Notes: generated by a model from the sequence alone, not told the origin. A stretch of 64,000 nucleotides of DNA from Argopecten irradians (GCF_041381155.1 NC_091147.1:34118909-34182908), one strand, 5' to 3'. Shown: positions 35,990 to 49,769, counted from the first letter of the stretch. Numbers and translations: made by a program.

Positions 35990-36330
35990 CATGTGGTTAC
36001 AAGTCGATGTGGTGGTATACACGCCTTATTAAGATCAAATACTGACGTTATCATGTGGTGACAAGTCGATGTGGTGGTATACACATCTTATAAGATCAAA
36101 TACAGACGTTATCATGTGGTGACAAGTTGATGTGGTGGTATACACACCTTATTGAGATAAAATACTGACGTTATCATATGGTGATAAGTCGATGTGGTGG
36201 TGTACACACATTATTAAGATCAAATACTGACGTAATCATGTGGTTACAAGTTGATGTGGTGGTGTATACACATTATTAAGATAAAATACTGACGTTATCA
36301 TGTGGGGACCAGTCGATGCTAGTATTTTAG
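35990..36330. repeat. ~62-bp tandem repeat beside the palindrome
   Basis: About five units containing GACGTTATCATGTGGTGACA and AGTCGATGTGGTGGTATACAC. It begins within 20 bp of the palindrome's right end. Confidence 0.85.
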
Positions 36331-36950
36331 TCCCAGATATGTATGATGCTAATGTTATAGTATACAGATATGTATGGTGTTAGTTTTTCAGTACCAAGAT
36401 ATGTATGGTGCTAGTGTTATAGTATACAGATATGTATGGTTTTAGTATTTCAGTACCAAGATATGTATGATGCTAATGTTATAGTACCCAGATATGTATG
36501 GTGCTAGTATTTCAGTACCCAGATATATATGGTGCTGGTGTTCTAGTACCAAGATATGTATGGTGCTAGCGTTCTACTAACCAGATATGTATGGTGCTAG
36601 TGTTATAGAACCTAGATATGTATGGCGCTGGTGTTAGAGTATCCAGGTATGTTTGGTGCTTGTGATCTAGTACCCAGATATGTATAATGCTTGTGCTAGG
36701 ACCTAAATATGTATTTTGCTAGTGCTATAGTACCCATATATGTATGGTGCTTGTGTTCTAGTACCCATATATGTATGGTATTAGTGTTGTGTTCTAATCC
36801 CTAGATATGTATGGTGCTAGTGTTTATAGTACCCAGATATGTGTGTTGCTAGTGTCATAGAACCTAGACATGTATGGTGCTTGTGTTATAGTATCCAGAT
36901 ATGTATATCACTAGACTTCTGGTTCTCAGATATGGATGGTACAGTACCTG
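36315..36950. repeat. ~31-bp tandem repeat CAGATATGTATGGTGCTAG
   Basis: About 19 imperfect units of CAGATATGTATGGTGCTAGT + GTTATAGTACC, directly following the 62-bp array. Confidence 0.88.
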
Positions 36951-37529
36951 TGTTCTCCTTATAAATGTTTAATGTATTGCCAATATTAGATTTATGAAGT
37001 GTCACAGTTGTCTTAGTTTTTTAGTAAAGTGTTGCAGTAAATATTTATAGGAATTAAATGTTTATAAATAAAGTTTTATGTTGGATGGCAATTTTATTTC
37101 TTTCATATCAGTTTTGTGAATATAGCATATATTGACATGAAAACTTACTATCATTCACCATATTTTTCATTGTCAGTTGTTTTTATTCATCCAATCTTAT
37201 CTAGATAATACAAAATTCTAATACCTTGTTACCCATTTATGCTGAATCACTATGACAAAACCACACACCACAATATACATTCACAACCAACACATACACC
37301 CTCTTATACACAGACATACATGTACACATAGACTTATCATACACATATAGACAGAAAGACAAGCACAGCACAGTGGCAGATAAACATAGAAACAAAAAGA
37401 TAGACAGAAATTTGTATAGATATGGAGGAGAAAAAATACACATGTAAGTTTTCTGTGATATTTCAAAAGCTTCTGACTAGGTCTGGTACAAAGGTGTACT
37501 TGTAAAATTACAATCGTATGGCCATGGTA

Positions 37530-37790
37530 TTTCAGGAAATTTCTTGTTATGGTTGGAAAGTTATCTTAGTAATCGAAGCAAAAAGTATTTATCAATAATT
37601 CATTTTCTGAAATAGGTAGGATTAAGGCTGGAGTTCCTCAAGGCTCAATACTCAGTCCTCTTCTTTTTGTTATCTTTCTGAACGATATTACTGATGAGTT
37701 TTTAATTGAATCTTCTACATGTCTTTTTGTGGACAATACAGCTATCAAAATTCTCATCTTCATGCAGAGAAATTGGATATGCTCTAACTA
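37530..37790 (+). pseudogene. LINE reverse transcriptase fragment, frameshifted
   Basis: Residues IKAGVPQGSILSPLLFVIFL, then NDI and, further on, LFVDN, encoded at 37621-37755. These match the reverse transcriptase palm motifs of non-LTR retrotransposons; the catalytic FADD-type motif is altered to FVDN. WLESYLSNRSKKYLSI in another frame just upstream (about 37552-37600) is the usual preceding segment, so a frameshift separates the two. It is a short dead remnant. The flanking region 36951-38207 otherwise shows only a CA/GACAGA-rich stretch at 37230-37440 similar to 4545-4700. Confidence 0.82.
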
Positions 37791-38207
37791 GTAAAAGCGA
37801 TTAGAAAAGATAAATAGGTAGGAAAAAGCATTGATGAAGATTTAGATTTGATTTTTTGATGACATTTTCGACATGGCGTATTAATAATAAAGGTATTAAT
37901 TGAAGTAAATCTAGAGAAATTTTTTTAACACACTATACAGTACAGATAACTTGAAAACAGTTTAAAACAACTATATCATTTATTTGTATTTGTGAATAAA
38001 TTCCATAACATTTAACATCTTGCAAGATTTCACATGATTCTAGGATAAATTTAAGTTAATTGGTAAGAAGCAATATGTGTTTAACAAAAACAACAGGCCC
38101 ATGGGCCATCTGACTATTGGCACATTATACAACACCTCAAAGAATAAAGTAATGGCAAACAATTAAGGCAATACAAAGACATATTTAATAGATTAGAATT
38201 TCGCTTT

Positions 38208-38372
38208 TATGTTAACCATGCTTGTATGGAGCAATGCCTCTAAGAATATATTCGATATAGGGCGCTAACGCGCCCCATAGAATATAAACTTAGAGGAATT
38301 GCTCGCGCCCCATATTGAATATATTCTTAGAGGCATTGCTCCATACAAGCATGGTTAACATAAAAGCGAAAT
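38208..38372. mobile_element. Hairpin MITE with 70-bp arms
   Basis: Inverted arms ATTTCGCTTTTATGTTAACC...GGGCGC / GCGCCCC...GGTTAACATAAAAGCGAAAT around a ~25-bp centre. The arms are nearly perfect. Non-coding. Confidence 0.82.
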
Positions 38373-38639
38373 CAAATCCCTATGTAAACGACTGTCAGTT
38401 TTCACATAATTTAATATGATCATTCAATATCAAAGCAAACAATAATGGATTATTTTGCAGATACGCTAGATTTACTTGTAAGTAGATAGTCACGATTTGC
38501 ATACGACGTCCACCGTTTCAAAGCAATCACTTTGACGTCATAAATAAAGGGACGCTATATATAAAATAATCGCCATGACGAAATATTCTGTGACCCAAGG
38601 TCAACAGACGGACAGTTCGTGCCGTTGACAGAGGTAAAT

Positions 38640-38760
38640 CAATCTCTCCCAGTTGCGGTTCCCGCTTTTTTAAATTGTGGGGACCGCAATGCACACTGGG
38701 AGAGATTGAGAGGTACATCATTGTAAATGTGGGGACCGCAATGCATACTGGGAGAGATTG
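38640..38760. mobile_element. MITE with AATCTCTCCCAGT ends and a duplicated right end
   Basis: Left end AATCTCTCCCAGTTGCGGTT. The right end GGGGACCGCAATGCA followed by ACTGGGAGAGATTG is present twice in tandem (38679-38708 and 38731-38760). The left end pairs with either. The rest of 38373-41100 shows no gene. Confidence 0.65.
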
Positions 38761-41099
38761 TCCCATTTAGTCAGACAAGCCGAAGTTAGCCGACATTGTA
38801 ACATCGTTGCTGAGAACGTCATGTCTCATGTGACTATCATAACACTACGTAACGTCTGTCCGAACTTTTCCGAGAACGGGTCATGAACTTTCCGACTTCC
38901 TTTCGGCAATAATCAACAATTACTGTACCAAAGTTATTAATAAATCAAAATAAATATTCTTTGATATAACTTAATTTCAATTACATCTACAAATATTTAC
39001 GATATTGGGGTCGAATTTAACTTGACTTTTTGTTGATAGTTACGCATATTGTGTCTTTAAGTACGTAATAAGTACTAATAACTACGAAAAAACTAAGAAG
39101 TCAAAAAGTCACGATTAACGAGTTCATTACTCAATAAAGTGCAGAAAAAATATGTACTAATGAAACCGTCAGTAAGCAAAACTTGTTCTATAAAAGTTCT
39201 CATTGCGCAAACCACACACTTTATTAAGGTTTTAAGTCCTGTTTAAGCTGTGATCATTTTCTATGCGCGTCATTTATGAACCGATTTATAAGATCCTTAA
39301 TTTTCTGATTTATAAGGTCATAATTTTTTCATATTCAATATATAGTTTCTTTGACAAATCTTAGAAGATTTATAAATTGTATCTGATGTGCATGTTGATA
39401 CAATGTACAAGAAACAAGAAAAAACATGGCCATATGACGCCACCCTGAAGAACTCAATGTTTCAGCAATGAAGTTTACAAAAGAAATATTGATTAGCTGT
39501 TTCTAAAAATGGAAACACCGAGTAGATATGTTATTTATCGAACCTTATATGACCACGTATTAGCTGATGGGGTTAGTGGAAAAGCATATCATATCAAGTC
39601 TAATGATCGTAACAACAGATGTCGCTTGAATGTTTGAGATGTCCCGGTCTTTGTCAATAGAGTCAGACTGTCGGGTAGGAAAATTATATCAATTAGTGTA
39701 TTACATGTACACGTGAGTCCTATTCTCATCGGTCTGTCGATTATATTCGTGATAATTTGTAATATCACTAAGTGACTTTTGTCAGGAAGTTAACGCATAT
39801 ACCGCCAACTATAACAACACATGAAGTTTCATCTAAGGTTGTTTCTACGGGGAAGCAAAATGGATTTTTAAAAAACCTTGTGTACAGTAAGAAGACTTAT
39901 AAAACAGGTACATAGTAGATATTTCCTGTTTGTAAGATGGAGCGTAGTTCGCAAAACTTTACTATACCTATACATTATGTGGAATGACGTCGTGTGCAAA
40001 GGAAACTGAAAGTGAAAACAACTACTTTTCTCCCGGAGTACCATAGTCTTTCCAGTGCAAGTTATAACCATCTTGGAGAATACCATCATCTATTAGTAAC
40101 AATCGAGGTGAGTCTCATAAATAACATCCAAACTCATCAAAAGCTGCTACTTTTTCGAAATAAGACAACTTATTTCGTAGACTACGGATGTCTAAATGGA
40201 AAATGATAATAGCAGTCGTTGTCAGGGTTAGGATTAAAACGGACATCGTTACACTAATGTAAAATAATAAAAGTTCGCTGCGCGCACATGTGTGTGTGTG
40301 TTTGGGTGGGGGTGGGGAAATTTCAAACATCTGAAGGTTTTAAATACTGACAAGCACAAATGTTAGCAATGTATGGCTGAAGGTCAGTTCTCCATCAGTA
40401 AACATAAGGGCGAACTGAAGTTCTGTTATTAGCTATACTGGCAGGTCATTATCTGATGTTGAGAAGAAGCAGGTGTGGACGGTTCGATATGTAGCTGTGT
40501 ACAGGAAGTGAAATTTGAACTCTTAACGTATCACAGACCAATTCTGGTTCCTCTTAGTGTAAAATCAAGGCTGAATATAGAGAGACACAATAAGAAATAT
40601 ATAAGATCTGTAGGAAGGGAGGCAACTCCGAAAGCGTCACGACTGATTGAGAACTAGATGAGGTTAGATCATTCGGTTTTGCTATGACAAGGGGTGGAAT
40701 TATAACGACAGTGATAGCAACCCCTTGGACATCAAGGATAGGTATATATACATCTAGGCATTGACGAAACAAATACCAAGTACATATCAAAGTATATTGT
40801 TTTTTCAGCAATTTGTTTTGAATGACTGAATAAATAAATAAATAATCAAGTGATACTTCTCATAAGGTGGTTAGTTAAGGTAATTGAGACGCTTTTTAAA
40901 CCAGTGATATGTTGTATGTGTATCATAACTAAATTGATAAAGAAGTCGGTGTGTATATGTACATGTATCATTTCGTATTATTGTTGAATTGTAATTTTTT
41001 GTATATAACAAGTCTAAAGGGATCGAAATATATTTCTGTCACCACCTAACCATGCCATTAGGCCAAAGATATGTTTGTTTATGGTTACATTGGCAAAAA

Positions 41100-41920
41100 T
41101 AAAGAGTCGGCAGGTCAGATTTTTAAAAGTTGTTTTTAATTGCTTTCCGTTTGGAAAAACTTTCGCTGCGCGGCGCGTTTCCTAAAACATTCAAGCATGT
41201 AATATTCAAACATGATGAAAATTCAATACACACGAATTAGACTAAAAATGTCCATCAAGGGATTATACTATTTCAAAAAATGCTTCTTAAAAGATTTATT
41301 TGTTTTTATGTCTTAGAAAGACAATCAATTTATTATTATTTTGAGTTACACAACCGTGTTCAGATCGAGCTGGGTTGCATAATTGTATGACGACATTCAC
41401 AATTATCATTTCTCAATGCGGCTAACTTTAAATCGAAAAAAAATATCGTGTTAAGAACGCTTTAAAATTATCAAAATACATCGTTAAACTCATCTCAGCC
41501 ATTCCAAATCGTAATATTTTTTTCTCGATTGAGACCCCCGGACCCCCAAACAACAAATCTCGCGCCTTCGGCGCACGCAACTTCATCAAAATTCTAAACA
41601 GCAATTTTTTTCCAGGGGGAGAACCCAGGACCCCCCAAACAACAAAATCTCACGCATTCGGTGCTCGCAAATTCATCAAAATACATCCTAAACTCATCTC
41701 AGCCATTCTTAATCGTATTTTTTTCCCCGGGGGAAAACCCAGGACCCCAAAAACTACAAAATTTCACGTCTTCGGTGCTCACAAATTCATCAAATACGTC
41801 GTAAAACTCATCTCAGACATTCTAAATCATAATTTTTCCCCAGGGACAGACCCCCGAACTCCCAAACACCAAAATCTCGCGCCTTCGCCGTTTGACACCC
41901 CCCCCCCCCCCTCATTACGT
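41100..41920. repeat. Inverted relative of 32260-32990, with ~115-bp tandem units
   Basis: Four decayed units contain CCCCCAAACAACAAAATCTC, CATTCGGTGCTCGCAAATTC and AAACTCATCTCAGCCATTC. They are the reverse complement of the units at 32260-32560. The adjacent 41100-41480 matches 32600-32960 (TTAGTCTAATTCGTGTG, TCCATCAAGGGATT). The array ends in a C run at 41898-41911. The two loci are copies of one element in opposite orientation. Confidence 0.75.
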
Positions 41921-44865
41921 TTTATCTTCCTACACCACTGACCGAGGATTGCATACTGAAATTGTAAGCCCTGTTTGTGTATGCATACTGCTTACTAGAG
42001 CGTAGTTTATGTTAATGAAGTGTAATACACAGCTGACATGGTCCCTTGTACATGTGTGTATAGATATAGTGTAAAATCGGTCGCGTGTCTCGACTTTACA
42101 AAGTGTTACCATATAGAATCACGTGTGTCAATGATGTCAGTCACGCGATAACCGCGAGCTACTCATCCTCGATAGTCCAGGGGTTACTATCACTGATGTT
42201 ATACATATGTGTGTAACCACCACAGGACTATCATAGTAAAACTGCAGACAGTTCAGGAAAAAACTGACCAATCACAGGCCTTTGCATAGACTTAATTTGC
42301 ATAATTACAGAGTGACTTGCGCCCAACTTCAAAAACACACTTCAAACTCTTGCTTGAAAATGATTTATATGTCAATCAACGTGAGGATTTGGGTAAATAT
42401 TGTCAAATATTGTTTATTGATAAAATAAACAAAAATTTAAATAACTTGACAAAATCACATTATTATCATAAAAAATAATGTCTGTTGTATGTTTCTCAAT
42501 AACCCCTGGTTGTTCACTTAGTTTTTAGACTATGGCTTGATTTCTTCAGGGTGCCGTTAAATGACCATTGCTCTTTCAATTAACATTCACATACAACTCC
42601 ATTTCAATTTTTCTGGGATTTGGTCTGGTTATACTTTACTAGATATAGATAAAATTTGATGAAAATAATTGATCTGGTTCTAGTAGTTTTTTGAAGAAAT
42701 CTCAGAATTTTAGTCGTCGAATTTGAAGATTTTTGTCAATGTCTACTTTTTGAGATAAAGAAATGGTTTCAGTTATTGCTCGGGCAATATAACCCTTGAA
42801 TGAGTCAATACTTCTGAGCTAAGTGTCGAAGACATAGGTCTTACACATTTGACTAGACCTGCGTTATTTGTCTTGAAGTGTATGAGTCTACCAGTGCGTC
42901 AAAGCATACTTCGGAAAACTGGTTGTGCAGTTCCAAAATTCGTCACATATAATACAAATCTTGTATAACAAACAATTAGACGATATTCCTTGAATACAAT
43001 TCTTTATATGCTCCAGTTAACAATAGGCGGCCTGTCATTTTTACATTAATTTTCCATTTTATAGCCAATTGATCATATGCTTTGAATTCCATAATTGTGT
43101 TTTAACAGGGAATACGCATAAAAACTTTTGTCCAATAACATGAAGATATCACATAATCACAATTTATCCTTGAAACAATGCTTGACATTTACAACCACAT
43201 CTTTCTCTATTTATCGTACTGTTTACAGATTAACCAAACAATAAAAAAATCATTTATTTTGCAAATATTTTGTATAAACATCAATTCATTTTCTTCAAAA
43301 GAACCATTTACAATTTCCGTTAAACAGGCATCATTTCATAGAAATGCATATAATGGAAATTTTTCTTTGATTTTCAACCAAATAATGGCTTTCTGATTGG
43401 CCAATATTTTTTAATGCACTACCACTATGCAATAAAACTCAATTTAAAATCTATAATGGGCGAAATACCCCGACGTTATCAGTGATACGTCACAATAAGT
43501 GACAGTAGCGTTGTGTATATGATTCGCGTAAAAAAGGATATCCATATGGAAAAACCATGCGTATACATACGTGTACATTTTAAAACATACTTTCATTTTA
43601 GACAATAAAATATCAATAAGACATATAAAGTTAATTATATAAGTATGAACCGATGAGGTTTCACTATTTTTTAGATACTAGAGGCTCTTTTAGATCGGGA
43701 AGCCTATGAAAAAAAAATTGATTTAACCAAAATTAAGAACATTTTGTGCAAGAGAAACGCGAACTCACACAGTTTGCAAAGTCAATTTTTTTGTCTACTG
43801 GACCGATTAATTAAACATGGTCCCCAAAAGTAAAAGTGACATCAATTGCTAGTTAATTTGTAAACGAGATGACTTCGTGAAGTCGCAAATAGTATTAATA
43901 GCTTATCACTTAATAGTCTAGACCTCTCATACATCTTAATTAAGCGCCAGATTTGGCAATTAGCAGCTCAGAATGGATCTGATCACAAATACATAAAACC
44001 ATAGCATTACCCAGAAAAAATTCTCATTTGTTTGGATGATTTGCCTAAATGTCATCCTAAGACACATTAATATGTGGATGTTGAACCTTACTGGATATTA
44101 ACTGCCAGATTTACACCAGATTTTTTTTTAAATCTTAATCGTTTTTAAAAATTCATTTTCTATAAAAGGGGTAAAGAATTGCCTTTACACATTCGTCTCT
44201 GTGAAATGAATTTACAGCACTCTGAAACAGCTCTTCAGACTATTATAAAATATCTAAAATTCTCCCCCTTGAGTGTCAGGAAGTTATTTGATTTACCAGA
44301 TACACATCGGCCCTTGTACATTGTTACATGGTTACATTATATACATCAATAAAATATATATGAAAAAGACTTGATTGGTCGTGGTGGATACTGCCCATTG
44401 ACAATAAATATTGCTTGTTAATTATTCTCCCGATATTATGTACGTAGCTGATTGGAAGTAGCCAAAAAGGCATATAAATATATTCTTTAGTGACAGATTT
44501 GTGAACATTTCGAAGCCATTAGATTTGTAAACAATTAAACACTGCAAATATGGTATTGATGCTCCTTGTTATGCATGGAGTGGTCACCGTGACACGACTG
44601 GATTAAATTCCCCTTTGATGAGAATTGTTAACCCTTTGTCAATGTTAAATACGGTTTAAGAAGTGAAATGTCTTGTATATTGTTTTCATGAATATCATAT
44701 GTCATTATGCTGAATAATCAGATAGTATAGTATATACACCTACTTGAACCAGCTTTTTTTGACTTGGATCTAACTTTACATAGATTGCAACGGACTAGAT
44801 GGTATTCTCTTATCTGACATGTATTTCAGTCGACGATCCATTCAATACTTTTTTCTTTTTTGGTT
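41921..44865. other. Non-coding region
   Basis: No gene seen. ATCCTCGATAGTCCAGGGGTTAC at about 42165-42188 belongs to the dispersed motif also found near 1360 and 62550. The rest is AT-rich without recognisable repeats. Confidence 0.45.
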
Positions 44866-44869
44866 CTGT

Positions 44870-47425
44870 ATAGCTGTAGTCTGGTCATGTTTAAGCTGTT
44901 GTTGGTATATGTACTTGCTGTAGTTGGGTCTGTTATAGCTGTACGTTGGTCTGTATAGCTGTAGTTTTCTGTATAGCTGTAGTTGGTCTGTATATAGCTG
45001 TAGTTGGTCTGTATAGCTGTAGTTGGTCTGTATAGCTGTAGTTGGTCTGTATAGCTGTAGTTGGTCTGTATAGCTGTAGTTGGTCTGTATAGCTGTAGTT
45101 GGTCTGTATAGCTGTAGTTGGTCTGTATAGCTGTAGTTGGTCTGTATAGCTGTAGTTGGTCTGTATAGCTGTAGTTGGTCTGTATAGCTGTAGTTGGTCT
45201 GTATAGCTGTAGTTGTCTGTATAGCTGTAGTAGTTAGTCTGTATATAGCTGTAGTTGGTCTGTAGGTTGCGTTAGCTGTAGTTGGTCTGTATAGCTGTAG
45301 TTGGTCTGTATAGCTGTAGTTGGTTTGTCTGTATAGCTGTAGTTGGTCTGTATAGCTGTAGTTGGTCTGTATAGCTGTAGTTTGGTCTGTATAGCTGTAG
45401 TTGGTCTGTATAGCTGTAGTTGGTCTGTATAAGACTGTAGTTGGTCTGTACTAGCTGTAGTTGGTCTGTATAGCTGTAGTTGGTCTGTATAGCTGTAGTT
45501 GGTCTGTATAGCTGTAGTTGGTCTGTATAGCTGTAGTTGGTCTGTATAGCTGTAGTTGGTCTGTATAGCTGTAGTTGGTCTGTATAGCTGTAGTTGGTCT
45601 GTATAGCTGTAGTTGGTCTGTATAGCTGTGGTTGGTCTGTATAGCTGTAGTTGGTTCTGTATAGCTGTAGTTTATACAGATTGTTCTGTATAGCTGTAGT
45701 TGGTATGTATAGCTGTAGTTGGTCTGTATAGCTGTAGTTGGTCTGTATAGCTGTAGTTGGTCTGTATAGCTGTAGTTGGTCTGTATAGCTGTAGTTGGTC
45801 TGTATAGCTGTAGTTGGTCTGTATAGCTGTATAGCTGTAGTTGGTCTGTATAGCTGTAGTTGGTCTGTATAGCTGTAGTTGGTCTGTATAGCTGTAGTTG
45901 GTCTGTATAGCTGTAGTTGGTCTGTATAGCTGTAGTTGGTCTGTATAGCTGTAGTTGGTCTGTATAGCTGTAGTTGGTCTGTATAGCTGTAGTTGGTCTG
46001 TATAGTTGTAGTTGGTCTGTATAGCTGTAGTTGGTCTGTATAGCTGTAGTTGGTCTGTATAGCTGTAGTTGGTCTGTATAGCTGTAGTTGGTCTGTATAG
46101 CTGTAGTTGGTTCTGTATAGCTGTAGTTGGTCTGTATAGCTGTAGTTGGTCTGTATAGCTGTAGTTGGTCTGTATAGCTGTAGTTGGTCTGTATAGTTGG
46201 TCTGTATAGCTGTAGTTGGTCTGTATAGCTGTAGTTAGTCTGTATAGCTGTAGTTGGTCTGTATAGCTGTAGTTGGTCTGTATAGCTGTAGTTGGTCTGT
46301 ATAGCTGTAGTTGGTCTGTATAGCTGTAGTTGCTGTAGTTGGTCTGTAGCTGTGTTGGTCTGTATAGCTGTAGTTGGTATAGCTGTATAGCTGTGTGTAT
46401 AGCTGTAGTTGGTCTGTATAGCTGTAGTTGGTTGTATAGCTGTAGTTGTCTGTATAGCTGTAGTTGGTCTGTATAGCTGTAGTTGGTCTGTATAGCTGTA
46501 TTGGCTGTATAGCTGTGGTTGGTCTGTATAGCTGTGTTGGTGTATCTGTATAGCTGTATAGCGTAGTTGTCTGTATCTGTAGTTTGGTCTGTATAGCTGT
46601 AGTTGGTCTGTATAGCTGTAGTTGGTCTGTATAGTTAGTCTGTATAGCTGTAGTTGGTCTGTATAGCTGTAGTTAGTCTGTATAGCTGTAGTTGGTCTGT
46701 ATAGCTGTAGTTAATCTGTATAGCTGTAGTTGGTCTGTATAGCTGTAGTTGGTCTGTATAGCTGTAGTTGGTCTGTATAGCTGTATAGCTGCGGTTGTTG
46801 GTCTGTGTATAGCTGCTGTAGTTGCTGTATAGCTGTAGTTAGGTCTGTATAGCTGTGTTAGCTGTATAGCGTATTGTCTGTATAGCTGTATTGTCTGTAG
46901 CTGTAGTCTGTATAGTGTAGTTAGTCTGTATAGCTGTAGTTGGTCTGCAAAGCTTGTTGTATGGTTTGGTCTGTATAGCTGTAGTTGGTGTGTAGTGTAT
47001 AGCTGTAGTTGGTGTGTATAGCTGTAGTTGGTGTGTATAGCTGTAGTTAGTCTGTATAGCTGTAGTTGGTGTGTATAGCTGTAGTTGGTAGTTGTATAGC
47101 TGTAGTTGGTGTGTATAGCTGTAGTTGGTTCTGTATAGCGGTAGTTAGTCTGTATAGTTGGTCTGTGTATAGCTGTAGTTGGTCTGTATAGCTGTAGTTG
47201 GTCTGTATAGCTGTAGTTGGTCTGTTTAGCTGTAGTTGGTCTGTATAGCTGTATAGCTGTATTTGGTCTGTATAGCTGTAGTTGGTTCTGTATAGCTGTA
47301 GTTAGTCTGTATAGCTGTAGTTGGTCTGTATATAGCTGTAGTTGGTCTATATAGCTGTAGTTGGTCTGTATAGCTGTAATTGGTCTGTATAGCTGTGGTT
47401 GGTCTGTAAAGCTTTAGTTGGTTCT
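44870..47425. repeat. 2.5-kb minisatellite of a 19-bp unit
   Basis: About 130 copies of TGTATAGCTGTAGTTGGTC. Long runs are exact, for example much of 45000-46300. Unit slips and truncated copies increase after 46320. Because 19 is not a multiple of three and the unit carries TAG, no long frame exists. The central homogeneity and ragged ends fit growth by unequal exchange or slippage. Confidence 0.97.
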
Positions 47426-48790
47426 GAAATAATAGTCAAGCCACCCGATTAGATTCAGAGGTTTATTGGTAATGATGTTTCATAATTCAAAACATACAAT
47501 CGAAAGCAATAAATCATAATTTACAAAGTAGTAGTTCGAATACAAGTTATTTTCTAAATATTGAAGTGATTACAATATTGAATATGTTTTGGGGAAATAC
47601 TCATAAATTGTGGGAAAATAATTATTTTATGGTAGAGTACATAATATGTCCTTTGCGTGAAAGGAACCAACCGGAAGATTAACAATAATAAAATCTTAAT
47701 TATAAGTAATTCAAATAAATTTACCAACTACAAATTATCGTAAAAGAAGATAATTTCTTAATGTGATATAATCAAAGCCGTATCATTGAGCATGAAAAGT
47801 AATGACGTCACTTCCGATAATGACAGCATCGCCGATGCTCTTAATTATAATTAAATACAGAAAGATTTATGAGTAAATATGCTAATTCTAAAGACAATAA
47901 CCTAGTTATGGCTAAAAAACTCATGACTGCAACATCTAGTAAATTCATATCTACAACAAGTGTTAAAGGCAAATAGTATACGACTAGAGGTCTCAAAATA
48001 ACATATCTGGTCAATAAGATTCATTATTTAAATCCCAAGATTTCAATTTTCACTGAAGTTGGACTCAATTAAACTACTTAAAAATCCGGTTTCATTTGCT
48101 CATGAACTTGGGTATGAACTTGGGTATCTTAACATCGGTTTTAAGAAAATATTTTATATAGACCTACTTTTGCCTGAGAAGCTTTCTACTAGATTAGGCA
48201 AAGATCTAAACAGCGGTGGTTAAAAAAATGCAAATATTACGGACAGATTTCTACAATTTTAAAAGCATTTTTATGAACTCTCGTTTTACTGACTTCGTGA
48301 TTCTTGTGTATGGTTCGAGTCAGCAACATTGCCTACCGAAGCAAAATGATCTATAGTCCTACAGTAATCAACATATGCCGATATTATTATGATTAAAATG
48401 AGTATATCTACTTAGATGAACCATTAAAGATGGCTAATTTTAATTATATTATCGACTTCCATAATTAAGATAGATTTTTGCCATATACGTAACTTTGCCC
48501 GATAATGAAATTAATCAACATCAATTCTAATTATTTACTTTATCATTGTATCTATAAACTACACATCGAGTTTGAAATACATTGTACAATCATGATACCT
48601 GATAAATCACATTAGTTATTAAGTACAAAAATAATAATTAAATCACTGAACAATCAACAATTTGAATATACACAATTACTAAGTAATCAAAATAGTAAAA
48701 ATAGGTTTCAAACAAATGTATACAATAACATAGAATTTCTTACCTGAAATAATTGTCAAGCCACCCGATTAAATTCAGAGGTTTATTGGT
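47424..48790. repeat. ~47-bp direct repeats flanking 1.3 kb of AT-rich sequence
   Basis: The sequences at 47424-47470 and 48744-48790 both run CTGAAATAAT.GTCAAGCCAC through AGGTTTATTGGT with three differences. The sequence between them shows no gene. Confidence 0.7.
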
Positions 48791-49769
48791 TTCATAAGGC
48801 TCCTAACATTGAAAAAAAAAAATCATTTAGGGTTTTGTAAACGATTATTGGGTGTTCAAAAATCTACAGCAAATTTTATGATATATCAATAATTAGGGAG
48901 AATGCCTTTAGAAATAGGGAGAAAATTGAAAAATTTCAAATATTGGATAAGATTAAAACAGACTGACAATTGTGTTTTGAATGCCTGCTATCAGGAAATG
49001 TTAGAAAATGGGAGTGAATGGTTGGATGGAGTGAGAAATGAATTATTTAGGATAGGGGTAGGGTATTTGTGGCAGTTTGGGGATCTATATACACCTGACT
49101 ATATAATAAATATTATAAAATGTAAATTATGTGATATTTTTAAGCAGGAATGTAAAGAAAAAATTGATTCATCTTCGAAGTGTTCTTTGTACAAGTTTGT
49201 TGGTCAAAATTTCTGCTTACAACCTTATTTAACAAAACCAATTGGTGTCATGAATTTAAAAGAAATAACAAAAATACGATTGTCATCTCACAAATTAAAT
49301 ATTGAAACTGGAAGGTATAACAATTTAGAAGGAAATGAAAGAACATGCAGGCATTGTAATAGTGAGGACATTGAAGATGAATTTCATTTTATTTTAAAAT
49401 TTGAATGCTATTTAACTTTAAGAAAGCGTTTTATTAAGAAATATTATTTCATTAGACGGAGTATGTATAAATTTATTCAACTTTTAGAAACAGAGAACAA
49501 AAAAAGTTATCAAATTTAGCAAAATACATTAAATTATGTAATAAAATAAGAAATAACATGTTATAAGCTACAATTAGCATAATCCCTCTACACTAGTCTT
49601 ATGAATACTTAAGAGGGTTGTTGTGCGTCAGTGTACATGTATGTATGGTGAGGGTGAGTGTGTGTTGCATGGATGCAAGTGTGTATTCTGTGTATTGTGT
49701 TTGTATATATGTTTTGTTTCAAACCGATGAGCCGAAAGGCTCAAGGTAATAAAAGGATTGAAAAAAAAA
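48791..49769 (+). mobile_element. 5'-truncated non-LTR retrotransposon (LINE)
   Basis: Insertion with a 3' end GCTCAAGGTAATAAAAGGATTG + A-tract. It is bounded by TTGGT at 48786-48790 and ATTGGT at 49769-49774, consistent with a short target duplication. It contains the C-terminal part of the LINE ORF2 (see 48902-49519) and a 3' UTR with GCCGAAAGGC. Confidence 0.75.
48902..49519 (+). pseudogene. LINE ORF2 C-terminal fragment with CCHC-type motif
   Basis: A 205-codon open frame encoding the post-reverse-transcriptase region of a LINE ORF2. The frame extends upstream (KRLLGVQKSTANFMIY) but is cut by TAA at 48890-48892, and nothing of the polymerase domain remains, so it is a dead copy. The typical C-terminal Cys/His motif is present: CRHCN, then HFILKFEC (C-x2-C ... 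H-x6-C). The element is of a lineage with such a motif (CR1/Jockey/L2-like cannot be told apart here). Confidence 0.8.
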
